From NCBI GenBank assembly GCA_008000375.1, contig SMOI01000124.1, positions 25,727-89,726 of the forward strand: DNA of 64,000 nt, read 5' to 3'. This DNA comes from Poteriospumella lacustris. Its lineage: Eukaryota; Sar; Chrysophyceae; Chromulinales; Dinobryaceae. Both the position numbers and the translations under genes were made by a program. The notes beneath the pieces were generated by a model. The model was not told where the DNA came from and did not search any database. It was given only the letters and a program-made list of their open reading frames with translations. Below, in pieces: positions 11,001-20,588 of the stretch; within the stretch, counting starts at the first letter, position 1, and each line of letters starts with the position of its first letter.

Positions 11001-11680
11001 GGCCCTTTCACCATCGCCGCCGACAGCAGCTTCTGCGCCGCTCTCGCCTTCGCGTTCCACACGTGAATCGTTTCCAGCTTCGAGGCGCACACGACGATCA
11101 TATCCACCTCTTGAATCGCTCGAGACAGGCCACCAGTCTCCCGCTGCACGCTGTGCACCTGTGTGTTTGTGGGGGGGGGGGTCAGTGGTCATCAGCAGGC
11201 GAGTGTCACGGTCAGAGCAGCGCGTCCTCCATCAACGAGAGACGTCGGGTACACAGGCTTCCTTACCTTCACGTGTGGATTCAAGGACTCTGCGTATTGT
11301 TGAAGGGAAGGACTGTCGCCTTGGATGCTGTAGCAGTGGTCGTCTTCACGATCGCCGGTCGCGTGGTCGACGATGTAAATCTCACCGACGCCCGTGAGCG
11401 CCAAGTTCTTTACTGTTTCTCGAGCCAACGCTGCGCACTCATTCACTATCAGAGCTTTGCTTTCTAATAATCGCAATTGCGCTGTTTTGCCATAGACGAT
11501 AAGCTGGCGGGAGAAAAACGATGTGTCGATGGGCCGCGTCGCTTCGGTGTCTGTGTCTTTGGCGGTTGGGGCTGGCCAGGAGAAGGAACTGTCCACATTG
11601 CTTACCCCACTGATGGCATAGGTACTTTGCCAGAGGAATTGAGTGACTAGGAGGAGAATGGGGAAGTACTGATACAACAT
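6310..11680 (-). CDS. UBA1: Ubiquitin-activating enzyme E1 (UBA1-like) with large acidic inserts
   Basis: Exons 11680-11267, 11158-9756 and 9682-6310 join in frame (introns of 108 and 73 nt, both GT-AG) to give 1,729 residues, against about 1,050 for typical UBA1. Exon 1 holds the first, inactive adenylation-type half (SRQLIVYGKTAQLRLL). Exon 2 ends in the ATP-binding half: GAGAIGCELLKNFALLG and SNLNRQLLFR. Exon 3 has the catalytic cysteine in PLCTLKSFP (about residue 717), FEKDDLARGHVAFVEATSNL, the GLVSLELLKV segment and a recognisable ubiquitin-fold domain (VDLRRYLRARYP, LLYASFLPEH). The extra length is Asp-Gly, Ala and acidic runs encoded by (GGCGAC)n-type repeats, placed between conserved blocks and as a C-terminal tail. 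The reaction is ATP-dependent thioester charging of ubiquitin or a related modifier. The N-terminus begins with a signal-peptide-like hydrophobic stretch, which is unusual; see findings. Confidence 0.88.
9683..9755 (-). other. Intron 2 of the E1 gene
   Basis: Minus-strand GTACGT donor at 9755 and CACACAG acceptor ending at 9683; 73 nt. Splicing turns NRQLLF-R into R-ERHIGEAKA, exactly the conserved E1 continuation after the ATP-binding segment. Confidence 0.9.
11159..11266 (-). other. Intron 1 of the E1 gene
   Basis: Minus-strand GTAAGG donor at 11266 and CACACAG acceptor ending at 11159; 108 nt. Removing it joins HVK to VHSVQRE in frame. The tract before the acceptor is a run of about 11 C residues rather than mixed pyrimidines. 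Confidence 0.85.
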
Positions 11681-12471
11681 GGCCGTCCAGGACGTGGGTG
11701 ATGCTCTGTCACCAACTTACTTGCAATGAATGACTTCTCTGGCTTTCCCTTGCACTATTTACAGCAATCTCTACCCATGGATGAGAGACTCACCATCAAC
11801 ACATTCTGCAACGGAATCGAATCGCACCATTCATCGCATTTCCATCGAAGAAGTAAAAGTGAAATCGAATCCCAAATCGCGTTCGCTGCGCCAGCTGTCA
11901 TCTGGTACATATTGTGCGCGTTGTAAGTGATTAACCAGTGGATGTTATAACCTGTTCGTGTCCTTCACCTTCTATCATTGTAAATCAACGTACAGTCTCT
12001 CCATGATCATTATCTAGTGATGTAAAGCTTCTCCTTCACCTCTCTCCATGTAGGTAAAGCTTCTGCTGTTTGCCTAAGAGGCGTAGCATCATCTTGATAG
12101 TTAGGGTCGTGTTCCGACTGGGTCATCGGCACACTTGTTGACCATTGAGGTAAACAACAGGTTCGTTATTATATAATGGCCAAATTAGCATCAGCGGCTA
12201 AATACGCACTGCATCAGAGATTCTCATTTGTCAGTAAAACTTATTACGCTTTCAGCAGGAAAGATACCGACGGAGCAAAATCAACACGACCACCGTTGGT
12301 GGGCGATGGACACCTCAACAGCTACCTACACCACGAACACAGCATCTGAACGGATATGATGCTGTGCCCGAAGAAAAAGAAGATTGAAAGAAACATCAAA
12401 ATGTATATGGGGGCCATGGGCATTAAGAGATCACGAAAGGATCAACAGAAGAAAGGGTAGGGGCTGTCAGC
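11681..12471. other. Intergenic, one small candidate ORF
   Basis: AT-rich relative to its neighbours. Apart from the small frame at 12176-12349 no gene is seen. A good minus-strand splice-donor sequence (GTAAGTTGG, starting at 11720) just upstream of the E1 start leaves open an alternative first exon for that gene. Confidence 0.4.
12176..12349 (+). CDS. Possible small protein with mitochondrial-presequence-like N-terminus
   Basis: A 57-residue frame from ATG 12176 to TGA 12347-12349. The first 30 residues (MAKLASAAKYALHQ...) lack acidic residues and are rich in Lys, Arg, Ala, Ser and aromatic residues, as in a mitochondrial presequence. After the stop the same frame continues with a second Met and a Lys/Arg-rich stretch to about 12459. 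Alternatively, a 23-nt GT-AG removal (GTGGGCGATG...CAACAG) would lead into a frame ending YDAVPEEKED. I recognise no homologue. Expression evidence would be needed to call it a gene. Confidence 0.3.
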   Translation: MAKLASAAKYALHQRFSFVSKTYYAFSRKDTDGAKSTRPPLVGDGHLNSYLHHEHSI

Positions 12472-13107
12472 TCAAGAAATCGGATTCTTGGACAAGACAA
12501 TGGCGTAATGAAACGGGGAAACAGAAGTAATCACACGCTTGGTGAAGAGCCCAACCTCAGTAGCGAGATTGCTGACTTCTTCGACGGAAATACGGAGGGA
12601 ATCGGCAGGTCCTCGGGGTTTATCAAGGACGATACATTGGTCACGTGGGATGTCAGTGCGCCAGTTGACAATGACGATCTCGCTGCTTTCGGAGTCAGAC
12701 AAAACTGCCATCATTTGTCGCAAAATTTCTTGCTTGTCAGGAATTCCATGAAAGGTGTTTGCGAGGAAAATCAGATCAAACTTTGTGTCGCCACACGTTT
12801 CAGTCAGACGCATGGCGTCCCCTTGAAGGAAGTCGATTTTCGATTGCTCAGCAGGCTCCAGAGTTTCAACAGCTGCCTTGTAAGCCTCTTCCAACAAGGT
12901 GTTGTCCAGCTCGATGCCATAAACTCTGCCTGTGTTCATGAGCTTTGTCATCGGAAACGTAAAATAACCGTTTCCGCAACAAAGGTCAAGAATATTCGAC
13001 GAATGATTCACCGTTGTAGGCTCTATCGTCAGTCGAACAGTCTCGGCAGGGTTGGGCCAGAGTATTGACCACCAGTCAGTATCAGGCATCGAGGTCGCTG
13101 GAAACAT
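12472..13107 (-). CDS. Class I SAM-dependent methyltransferase
   Basis: A single-exon 211-residue protein from the ATG at 13107. Motif I of class I methyltransferases is clear at about residues 39-47 (LDLCCGNGYF), followed by an acidic residue after the second strand (GIELDN, about 64-69), an acidic GDA segment (about 95-97) and the FDLIFLANTFHG strand (about 109-120). The overall length is the minimal Rossmann domain. The substrate is not evident; the fold resembles UbiE/arsenite-type methyltransferases in general layout. No targeting signal is obvious. Its 3' end lies about 120 nt from the small frame at 12176-12349. Confidence 0.85.
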   Translation of the reverse strand: MFPATSMPDTDWWSILWPNPAETVRLTIEPTTVNHSSNILDLCCGNGYFTFPMTKLMNTGRVYGIELDNTLLEEAYKAAVETLEPAEQSKIDFLQGDAMRLTETCGDTKFDLIFLANTFHGIPDKQEILRQMMAVLSDSESSEIVIVNWRTDIPRDQCIVLDKPRGPADSLRISVEEVSNLATEVGLFTKRVITSVSPFHYAIVLSKNPIS

Positions 13108-13663
13108 GTTGGGGCGAAAACAGACAAAAAGAACAGTGGTCTGGTGCAGTGATTACTTCTCGAGATATAGTTTTAGATTTATTCGATAATCTAAACCCCA
13201 CCTTCGTTTCCTTCTTCGCCTTTCTAATTCCTCCATCTACAGTTCCATCTTCCCATCTTCAAGCAAACGATGAAGCACGATACATTACATCCATGGACCA
13301 ATAATCTTGCAGATGGCAGAGCTCGCTGCGTTGTGGCGCGGCAGAGAGTGGACTGACCACCGACCGACCGACAGCAGTAGACCGCAAGTGACACTGTGAC
13401 CACTCTGCAAAATGGAGCCCGTTGCGGACCGGTGCTGCTCTTCTGGAGAGAGCTCCCTCAAGAAACAGTTCGGTAGTTGGTATAGTATGAGGTAGTCTTG
13501 TCTCAACGCCCACGCGTTTCGTCGATCTGCCGCCGCCGCTGCAGCCACAGCCCTCCGTTGCAACGTCACCGCTCGGTGCATTCCATGGCATTGCCGTACC
13601 GCTCAGTGCAGCAGGCCCAGTGCTGGGCGGTGGCAGTCGTAAGCCACCGTCTTTTCTTCCAGT
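13108..13663. other. Intergenic with direct-repeat copy
   Basis: No gene is supported. The stretch 13353-13475 is the left copy of a direct repeat whose right copy is at 15219-15340, on the other side of the kinase gene. Confidence 0.5.
13353..13475. repeat. Direct repeat flanking kinase gene, left copy
   Basis: Shares with 15219-15340 the blocks ACCGACCGAC-GACAGCA, CCACTCTGCA-AATGGAGCCC, GTTGCGGACCG-TGCTGCTCT and AGAGAGCTC-CTCAAGAAACAG in the same order and orientation. Small indels separate the copies. Confidence 0.8.
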
Positions 13664-15014
13664 TTATACTACTTTTCCTGTAAAGTTTTGGTGTGAAAAG
13701 CCCTTATGTTCCGTGACAAATAACATGACATGGACATATAATCACCGCGAAGCTCTTTAAAATTACAGTCAAAGTCAATAACTTTACTCACGTACCCGAA
13801 CCAGCCTCCAGTATGCGAACAGGTGGCCGAAACGATTGGATCTCGCGCACCAGCTTCGCCAACTGCTTCAGGTCCAGCTCCTCCGCCGTCATGGTATCTG
13901 GCTGGCCAGTCGAGGAGAGGACTCTGTAGGGTTTATTCATGGTTGTGTCGATTTCGGTGACGTACTCCAGGTCGCCCAGGAAGGCAACGCCGTCAGCCAT
14001 GAACGCGTTGTCCATCTTCAGGTCCGTGTGTGCAATCCCTCTCTCATGCATCTGGATCACGCCCGCCTGAACGTCCGCGATGGCCTTCTCCACAGATATA
14101 TTACCACGCTGTAGGGCGGTGCGCAGCTTGTGTCCAATGAGGGTGATGAGAACCTTGTCAGGCCCCTCCACCACACCCCACTCCACATTCGTCAACTTAC
14201 CGTCGTAGAGGTATGTCAGCAGGGCTTCATTGCGATGCCCTCCTGAAAGAGTCTTGCGAAGGCCATCCCGTTCCCAGACCACACGATGCCCATTATTCGT
14301 CGCTATTGGCATATTCGGTACGAGATGGAATTCAGTCAGAGGTCCGGCGACGGAGATAACGTAGCGCGCAACATTAAATATGGCTTGGACGCACTTGACC
14401 CGACGATCCTCAGTGTCCAGCATGAAGGATGCGAGACGACGCTCGTTGTACTGCTGGGAGGACTGGTCGAAGGTGATCTCATTCAGTTGAATGCACTGGG
14501 GACATGACAGAATACCTATCACGCTTCGATTCTTGGGGAAGGTCAGGTAAGCCTGTGGTGCATATTGGCTGGACAAGTCGCGGTTGGTATCCGCCTCCAC
14601 CATCTTCGACAGGGTGGCGCTGGCCTGGTTCTGCAATATATGCGCTTGACGAAACATTATCACAGTGTCAGGGCGCTTTCTCGCTGTGCTGGATTCGTCG
14701 TGTGTGTTCAGAAGTACCATCGCGACACCATCATTAACAGAAGACAACATTCGGTGCAGGATGCGGATCCAGTTGCTGTCCTGAACCCAGGCGGTCACTT
14801 CCGAGTCTCCAATTACATCATGTGCCATGAAGGTGTCAACCGCATAGTAATACTCTGGGGTGCCGTGTTCAAACACTTCAGGATATTTCTCCACGTACTC
14901 CATATCACGCACAACGATTTTGAAAGGAACTGGACTCCTAATAAATTCAGCCAAATCACTGGAATCTCCATTTCCATTGTACTGGTGAAGTAATATCCTC
15001 TCATGCATGTGCAT
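13664..15014 (-). CDS. Crinkler-type (CRN) protein with atypical kinase domain
   Basis: Exon 1 is 15014-13796 and a tiny exon 2 is 13677-13664 (intron 118 nt, GTACGTGAGT donor, TTTACAG acceptor). The product is 410 residues ending AGSGKVV. The C-terminal 200 residues are a protein-kinase-like fold: GHRNEALL, then the catalytic loop HTDLKMDN (HxDxKxxN) and GDLEY in place of DFG. This HTD...GDLEY variant is typical of the kinase domains of Crinkler (CR-type) effector-like proteins. The N-terminal half may be a nuclease-like (REase-fold) domain (RPDTVIMF...), as in known CRN arrangements, but that is weak. Without the second exon the frame ends only four codons later, so the splice is inferred from consensus. 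It is divergent from XRCC4 and flanked by direct repeats. Confidence 0.7.
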
Positions 15015-15573
15015 CTTCTTGGGTCTCTTTGAAGCTTAGTCAGAAACAAAAATGAAAACCGCATCAAAGATAAAATTACAGCATGAACTCATCAACCAAT
15101 CTAACAAGAAAATAACTACATTACCTGCCGGCCATTCAACAGGACAGGGATGGGCCTTTCCGTTGACCTCGACAGTGTCCCCCATTTGTGATTCAATTGT
15201 GATTTCCGACGAGTCAACACGACTACCGACCGACGGACAGCAATGGACGGTGAGGCCACTCTGCACAATGGAGCCCGTTGCGGACCGATGCTGCTCTGCG
15301 GTTCTGCTGCAGAGAGCTCACTCAAGAAACAGCTATGTCCAACAAAACTAACTGGTACAACCGATGTAACATTATTACATTCCAAGTAAAGTACATTCAA
15401 TATCGATGATGGCATGACGACGATGACGGTGGGAAACGAGGAGCCGAGTCGCACGTCGTTCAACTTCCACAAACGAAATATCCACCAGTATCGGGTAGTG
15501 GTCCTTCAGGAAACGTCAATACAATCGTCAAGTTGTAAACCAGCAAGCCGAAAACCACAAACTTTATTTGGAG
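15015..15573. other. Divergent promoter region with direct-repeat copy
   Basis: Lies between the starts of the Crinkler-type kinase gene (minus) and the XRCC4-like gene (plus). It contains the right copy of the direct repeat (15219-15340). No gene is supported. Confidence 0.5.
15219..15340. repeat. Direct repeat flanking kinase gene, right copy
   Basis: Right partner of 13353-13475, same orientation, described there. Confidence 0.8.
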
Positions 15574-17487
15574 ATGGATTCGCTGGTGATATCTCTCGTG
15601 GACTGCAGCAATGGCCAAAAGGTGGCATTAATATCGGAAAGCAGAGGGGATCTGGGATTCGACGTTCGCATTTCGAATGGTAGCACTGTGTATCGGTTCG
15701 ATAATTTGGTTGGCTATGAGTCTCGTCCTCCAAATCGAACGCGAGAGGCGCGCGAGACGTACATGGCAGCATTGCAGGGCGCCTTTCAGCCTTCCAGCAA
15801 CGCCAACGACCATAATCCGAAATCTTCTTTCAGCTATGATGCAACGCTGTCGGGGGATGCCCTATCCTTTGTGGTCAAGCAGAGATCGCCCGGAGAATCC
15901 CACTATTTGCTTCTCCACAAAGCCGAATACAAAGCCGTGCCCAACTCGGCGCAAGAGTTGTTGTCGCTGTTGGAGAACGTGAACGCCATTCTCGCCGCGA
16001 AGGACGAAGAAGTCAATTACATTCGTGAAGACTCGCAGTACTTCAAGGACAGCATGGACACGCTGCAAAGCGACCGCGACAACTTCGCCGTGTGGAAGGA
16101 GAGTCTTCAAGATCGACTGATTCGCGGCTTCTGCTGCGTGTTGAACAGCAAAAAGCGAGAGATTGCTCGCTTACAGAGTGAATTGAATGCTCTCCGTGGG
16201 ACGACAACACGTAAGAAGGCGTCGAAGGCCGCGTTAGAGCCCATCGCCGAGGATGAAGGCGACGGGGCTGACGATGGCTCGTCGGTGGCGTCATCTGTCG
16301 CGTCGACATCGAAGAAACGAGGCAAGCGCACCGCCACCACCACCGCCACCGCAAAATCGACTCGTGGAGCTCGTGGGCGAAAGAAAGGCGCCGTAACGGA
16401 GGACAGCGATGGTGACGAAAATGGCGATGGTAGCGCAGCCGACGCTGGTGACAACGACGAGGCGGAGGAGGAGGAGGAGGAGGTACCAAAGGCTCGACGA
16501 GCGACGCGTGCGACACGTGGCGTAGCGTTGGCCGGTACGAAGACAGCTCGCGGACGCAAAGCGACGGCGACAAAGATAGCGGCGAAGGAGGAGAAGGAGG
16601 AAGCTGCGTTGGTCAACACGGACAGTGACGAAGATGCAGAGGCCTTCACTGCGCCTCCCAAGACCACTGCGCGCCCGCCACTTGACGCAGACGATGCCAC
16701 CGACGATGAAGCGCCACCACCGACACTCACCAAATGGATCAATCCCGATGCAGCACCGGGAGCAGACCGAACCGCGGCAAAGGCCATCGTGCTCGTCAAG
16801 GAAGAGCCGCTGTCGTCGTCGTCGTTGCCTCTGGCGCAGGCGTCGCAATCGTACGTGTCGAGCTATCAGCGCCCCGCCCCATCGATGAGCAACAATTTGT
16901 TGTTCAGCAACCTCGGCGACGACGAGGAGGACGACGAGGACGAACAAAGCGACCGCGACCTGTTGGCCGACGAGGAAGGAGACGTACTCGACGGGGGAGC
17001 CGCCCACGGGGCTGCCGCGGCGACGTCGTCGTTCGATCTGATGCGCAGCAGTAGCCAGGGCGGTGCGCGATCGTTTAAAATGGTCGGTGCATCGGCAGGA
17101 GCCGTTACGGCCTCGGCAGCGTTGCCCACCACCGTCGACGGTGGAGCGATCGCGTCGTTTCTGGCGCAGCAGTCGCAGTCGCAACTGGAGGCCGCCTCAT
17201 ATCCGCCGCCGTCGTCGTCTTCTTCGTCGTCGTCTGCGTCACGAAAGCGCAGCGCCGATGACGCTGGCTTGGCTTCCGAACCGATCGACGAGGCTCCCAC
17301 ACGCGCTTCGACGATCACTCCGGCGGTTGTGACCGACACTGCCGCCGCCGCCGCTGCTGCTGCTCTGCCGCCCGCCGCTGCTTCGGTCACGGCCGCTGGT
17401 GGCAGTGCAGCCTTAGCGGCGTTGCAAGCCCGCAAGAAATCGAAGGCCTCGAAGTTCCTCGCGGAAGCTGACAGCGACGACGACTGA
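15574..17487 (+). CDS. XRCC4: XRCC4-like non-homologous end-joining factor
   Basis: A single-exon 637-residue protein from the ATG at 15574 (the frame is open two codons further up but without an ATG). Residues 1-135 fit the XRCC4 beta-rich head. Residues about 140-210 form a long helix, with the diagnostic pattern ENVNAILAAKDEEVNYI, DNFAVWKESLQDRLIRGF and CVLNSKKREIARLQSEL, matching the XRCC4 stalk (human LVLNEKKTKIR region) that dimerises and binds DNA ligase IV. The remaining 420 residues are disordered, with acidic, Ser, Ala and Arg-Gly-rich runs and KKR-type basic clusters that may act as nuclear signals. XRCC4 is usually 300-350 residues, so the tail is twice normal. The role is to hold ligase IV at double-strand breaks in the nucleus. 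Confidence 0.8.
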   Translation: MDSLVISLVDCSNGQKVALISESRGDLGFDVRISNGSTVYRFDNLVGYESRPPNRTREARETYMAALQGAFQPSSNANDHNPKSSFSYDATLSGDALSFVVKQRSPGESHYLLLHKAEYKAVPNSAQELLSLLENVNAILAAKDEEVNYIREDSQYFKDSMDTLQSDRDNFAVWKESLQDRLIRGFCCVLNSKKREIARLQSELNALRGTTTRKKASKAALEPIAEDEGDGADDGSSVASSVASTSKKRGKRTATTTATAKSTRGARGRKKGAVTEDSDGDENGDGSAADAGDNDEAEEEEEEVPKARRATRATRGVALAGTKTARGRKATATKIAAKEEKEEAALVNTDSDEDAEAFTAPPKTTARPPLDADDATDDEAPPPTLTKWINPDAAPGADRTAAKAIVLVKEEPLSSSSLPLAQASQSYVSSYQRPAPSMSNNLLFSNLGDDEEDDEDEQSDRDLLADEEGDVLDGGAAHGAAAATSSFDLMRSSSQGGARSFKMVGASAGAVTASAALPTTVDGGAIASFLAQQSQSQLEAASYPPPSSSSSSSSASRKRSADDAGLASEPIDEAPTRASTITPAVVTDTAAAAAAAALPPAAASVTAAGGSAALAALQARKKSKASKFLAEADSDDD

Positions 17488-17829
17488 AGCGACGACAGAG
17501 ACAGTGACAGGGAGTGTCGCCGTTCTACGTCGTCGACGGCGGTGGGCCGTCCATCGCGGAAGGCCGTTCATCGCAACGGGAGTCTACTGCCAAACAGTTT
17601 GGTACATAGTTGTTTTTGGTCGTTGGTTGGGTGTGTTTTGGGTGTGTATTTGTTGTCTACATGTCGACGACCCCGCCGTAGTCTACCGGAGGGGGCGTAC
17701 GTCACGCCACCATCAATAATAACTGTTGGCCGTTTTCTCTTTCTCTTCTCTGCGCCCAAAACGGTGCGGTGTTCACCTATCTATCGCTCTGTGAGTGTGT
17801 GTGTGTGTCTGTGAGGGGCGGTGGGCGCT
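17488..17829. other. Tail-to-tail intergenic region
   Basis: Lies between XRCC4 (plus) and glutaryl-CoA dehydrogenase (minus). It has a short GT repeat near 17793-17808. No gene is seen. Confidence 0.5.
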
Positions 17830-19089
17830 CTAGTTCTTCTTCTGGTAGAGGGGCACGAAGGAAGGAATGTCGGTGATGGCGCGGCCGATGATCAGGGCGT
17901 GCACGTCGTGCGTGCCCTCGTAGGTGTTGACGGCTTCCAAGTTCATGGCGTGGCGGATGATGTGGTACTCGTCGGAGATGCCGTTGCCACCCAACATGTC
18001 GCGGCAGGCACGCGCGATGTCCAGGGCCTTGCCGCAGTTGTTGCGCTTCATGACGGAGATCATCTCCGGCGCGTACTTCTTCTCGTCGATCAAACGACCG
18101 ACACGGAGAGCACCTTGGTAGCCCAGGGCGATCTCGGTCAACATATCCGCCAACTTCTTCTGGATCAGCTGGTTGGACGCCAGCGGAGCACCGAACTGGT
18201 GACGGTCCAACACGTACTGACGGGCAGTCTCCATGCAGAACTCGGCAGCACCAAGAGCACCCCAAGCAATACCGTAACGGGCGTTGTTCAAGCACCCGAA
18301 CGGACCGCCCAAACCCTTCACGTTAGGCAACATCTGCGTCGCAGGCACGTGCACGTCGTCCATGAAGATCATTCCGGTGGCGGACGCGCGCAGCGAGAAC
18401 TTTCCTTCGATCTTCGGGGCGGTCAAGCCCTTCATACCCTTCTCCAAGATGAAACCACGGATATCACCTTCGTCAACCTTCGCCCAGACGACGAAGACAT
18501 CGGCGATAGGAGAGTTGGTGATCCAGTTCTTGGCACCGGAGATCTTGTACGAGCCGTCCGGTTGGCGGCGGGCACGGGTCTCCATTCCACCAGGATCAGA
18601 GCCGTGGTTGGGCTCCGTCAAACCAAAGCAGCCGATCTTGTTGCCCTTGGCCAAATCAGGCAAGTACTTCTCCTTCTGCTCCTCGCTACCGTAGGCGTAG
18701 ATGGGGTACATGACCAACGAGGACTGCACAGACATCGCAGAGCGATAGCCACTGTCAACCCGCTCGATAGCGTTGGCAATCAAACCGTACGACACGTAGT
18801 TAACACCAGCGCAGCCGTAGCCGTTGATGGTAGGACCCAACAAGCCAAGCTCGCCGAGCTCAGACATGATCTCGCGGTGGAAGGTCTCGTTGCGGTTGGC
18901 CATCAAGATGCGAGGCATCAACTTCTCCTGGCAGTACGCATTGGCGGAATCGGAAATCATTCGCTCTTCCTCGCTCAATTGGTCACGCAGCAGAAAGGGA
19001 TCCGACCACACGAACTTGTTAAACTTGCTCATGTTGCGGACTTGCATCGCCGAGCGAGCAACTTGCTTCGTCAACTTCATGGAATTCAT
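17830..19089 (-). CDS. GCDH: Glutaryl-CoA dehydrogenase, mitochondrial
   Basis: A single-exon 419-residue flavoprotein from the ATG at 19089; human GCDH is 438. A basic N-terminus ([16 protein letters not shown]) fits a mitochondrial presequence. The GCDH signature blocks are all present: [52 protein letters not shown], and the C-terminal [20 protein letters not shown] containing the catalytic glutamate (YEGT). It oxidatively decarboxylates glutaryl-CoA to crotonyl-CoA in lysine and tryptophan breakdown and passes electrons through ETF to ubiquinone. This makes a functional link to the COQ6 and isovaleryl-type genes in this window. No features are missing. Confidence 0.95.
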   Translation of the reverse strand: MNSMKLTKQVARSAMQVRNMSKFNKFVWSDPFLLRDQLSEEERMISDSANAYCQEKLMPRILMANRNETFHREIMSELGELGLLGPTINGYGCAGVNYVSYGLIANAIERVDSGYRSAMSVQSSLVMYPIYAYGSEEQKEKYLPDLAKGNKIGCFGLTEPNHGSDPGGMETRARRQPDGSYKISGAKNWITNSPIADVFVVWAKVDEGDIRGFILEKGMKGLTAPKIEGKFSLRASATGMIFMDDVHVPATQMLPNVKGLGGPFGCLNNARYGIAWGALGAAEFCMETARQYVLDRHQFGAPLASNQLIQKKLADMLTEIALGYQGALRVGRLIDEKKYAPEMISVMKRNNCGKALDIARACRDMLGGNGISDEYHIIRHAMNLEAVNTYEGTHDVHALIIGRAITDIPSFVPLYQKKN

Positions 19090-19644
19090 GATGACAGTCT
19101 TTGTGTATACCACCGTAGAGAGAACCGGACAGGACAAAGCCAATAACTTGTGTGTCGACGAGAAGTAAACTTGGACTTCGGGTGTTCGGGTGATGATGAC
19201 CGCAGCGACGGTGGCTGAAAAGAAGCACGGCGGCTGGTGCGGCTGACAGCGCAGCGGCGAAGTGGCAGCGCGCGTCCTCTGGCGGAGACCCCGCACCGAC
19301 GGACACTGCAGTTGGAGTTGAACTTGCCGGCGTCCTTGAAGTTACCCAGAGGTGGTCTGGGATCTTGGGAGAATGAGTTTCCGCGGCCGTCATCATTGTC
19401 GCGAGGCCTACGGTGCGGAGTTACATACTGTTGCTAACGGTGCAACAGATCTCAGTCAGGCCAGAGGCCCGTAGAGTGCCGCTAATGGGGTTGCCTGAGA
19501 ATTTTAAATGTAAACGGGAAGCACGCAACAACAAAAGGCGGTGTGAACTCTGGAGTTGTGATGTAGATCCACCACAATTAAACAACTGTTGGGACGCCGA
19601 TCGGAAACAAAAGAACAACGAAAGGATCGAATATCTCCCAACGA
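19090..19644. other. Intergenic between two minus-strand genes
   Basis: Holds the promoter of the GCDH gene and the 3' flank of the MORN3-like gene. Short open frames here have no recognisable content. Confidence 0.45.
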
Positions 19645-20588
19645 TTAGCTGTCTTCTCCTGCGAACATAGTGGGAGGCCATGACACTGTCAGTCCACGTG
19701 TGTTTGGTGAGCTGCCCAGCGACGCCTCACGAATCGACGCAACGGCAGAATCAAGAACTTCTTCCGGGGCGGCGAGACCCAGCGAAGGAAGAGCAAAATC
19801 ATTGACGAATAGTCCCTTGGGTAATGTTCGGTGGAAGCGGACCTCCTCTGCTTCTGTTGGGGCGCGGAACTCACCGCATCGCGGTTGGTCGTCGTGCCAT
19901 TCTCCTTCGTAGATCTACATACAACACAGAACAACACTGTCAGCATGCGATTATGTTCAAGAATAAAGAAAACTGGGAGCATTACCTTCCTTGTGGAAGC
20001 GTAGAAATATACGCCGGGTCCTTCTTTCTTCCCGTTCGTCCACAATCCCTCGTAGACGTTACCATTCGCGAAACTGAGCGTACCGAAGCCATTTTCTCGA
20101 TCGTCGCTCCACTCGCCCACATATACATCGCCATTGGGATGCTCAAATCGGCCTTGACCGTTCTTGCGGTTACTCTCCCAATCTCCTCGATAAACCGAGT
20201 TGTCGGGGTAGTAGAAGACGCCCTGTCCGGACCGCACGCCCCGGTCCCAGTCGCCCACATACGTTCTGGCATATGATTTTCCTTTCTTCACCCACAGTGT
20301 ACCACGTCCATGGTACTTTCCTTCTTGCCATTCTCCTTCATACTTGGTGTCGTCGGGATTCAGTTGCACACCGAAACCTTCCTTTTGGTCGTTGGACCAC
20401 TCTCCCTTGTACTTTGACCCACTGACAAAGGGAAAGACCCGTTTTGTCTTGTCGCGAATGACATCTTTGTTCTTTAGTGATGGATCCCGTCGTACTTCGT
20501 AGACGGTGGCGTGATTGCCATGTCGCAACGACATTTGCAGCCGATCGGATGTGGCGAAATTGTTGGATGTTCCGTACCCATGCGACAT
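19645..20588 (-). CDS. MORN3: MORN repeat protein, MORN3-like
   Basis: Exon 1 is 20588-19986 and exon 2 is 19914-19645 (intron 71 nt, GTAATG donor, TATGTAG acceptor), giving 290 residues. About six MORN repeats follow one another from residue 58: YKGEWSNDQKEGFG, YEGEWQEGKYHGRG, YVGDWDRGVRSGQG, YRGDWESNRKNGQG, YVGEWSDDRENGFG, YEGLWTNGKKEGPG; the splice restores a seventh, IYEGEWHDDQPRCG. The C-terminal LPSLGLAAPEEVLDSAVASIR matches the PEVKILDPDGVLAEAL-type ending of MORN3. MORN3 is found in ciliated organisms and in sperm, where it acts as a scaffold. Without splicing the frame ends in unrelated sequence, which supports the intron. It is divergent from the LC8 gene over 442 nt. Confidence 0.87.
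19915..19985 (-). other. Intron of the MORN3-like gene
   Basis: GT-AG, 71 nt. Splicing joins ASTRK to IYEGEW and extends the protein into the conserved C-terminal tail. Confidence 0.85.

Noticed and set aside
17821-19146. 441-codon plus-strand open frame
   Set aside because: Exactly antisense to glutaryl-CoA dehydrogenase; codon structure of the real gene keeps the opposite strand open.
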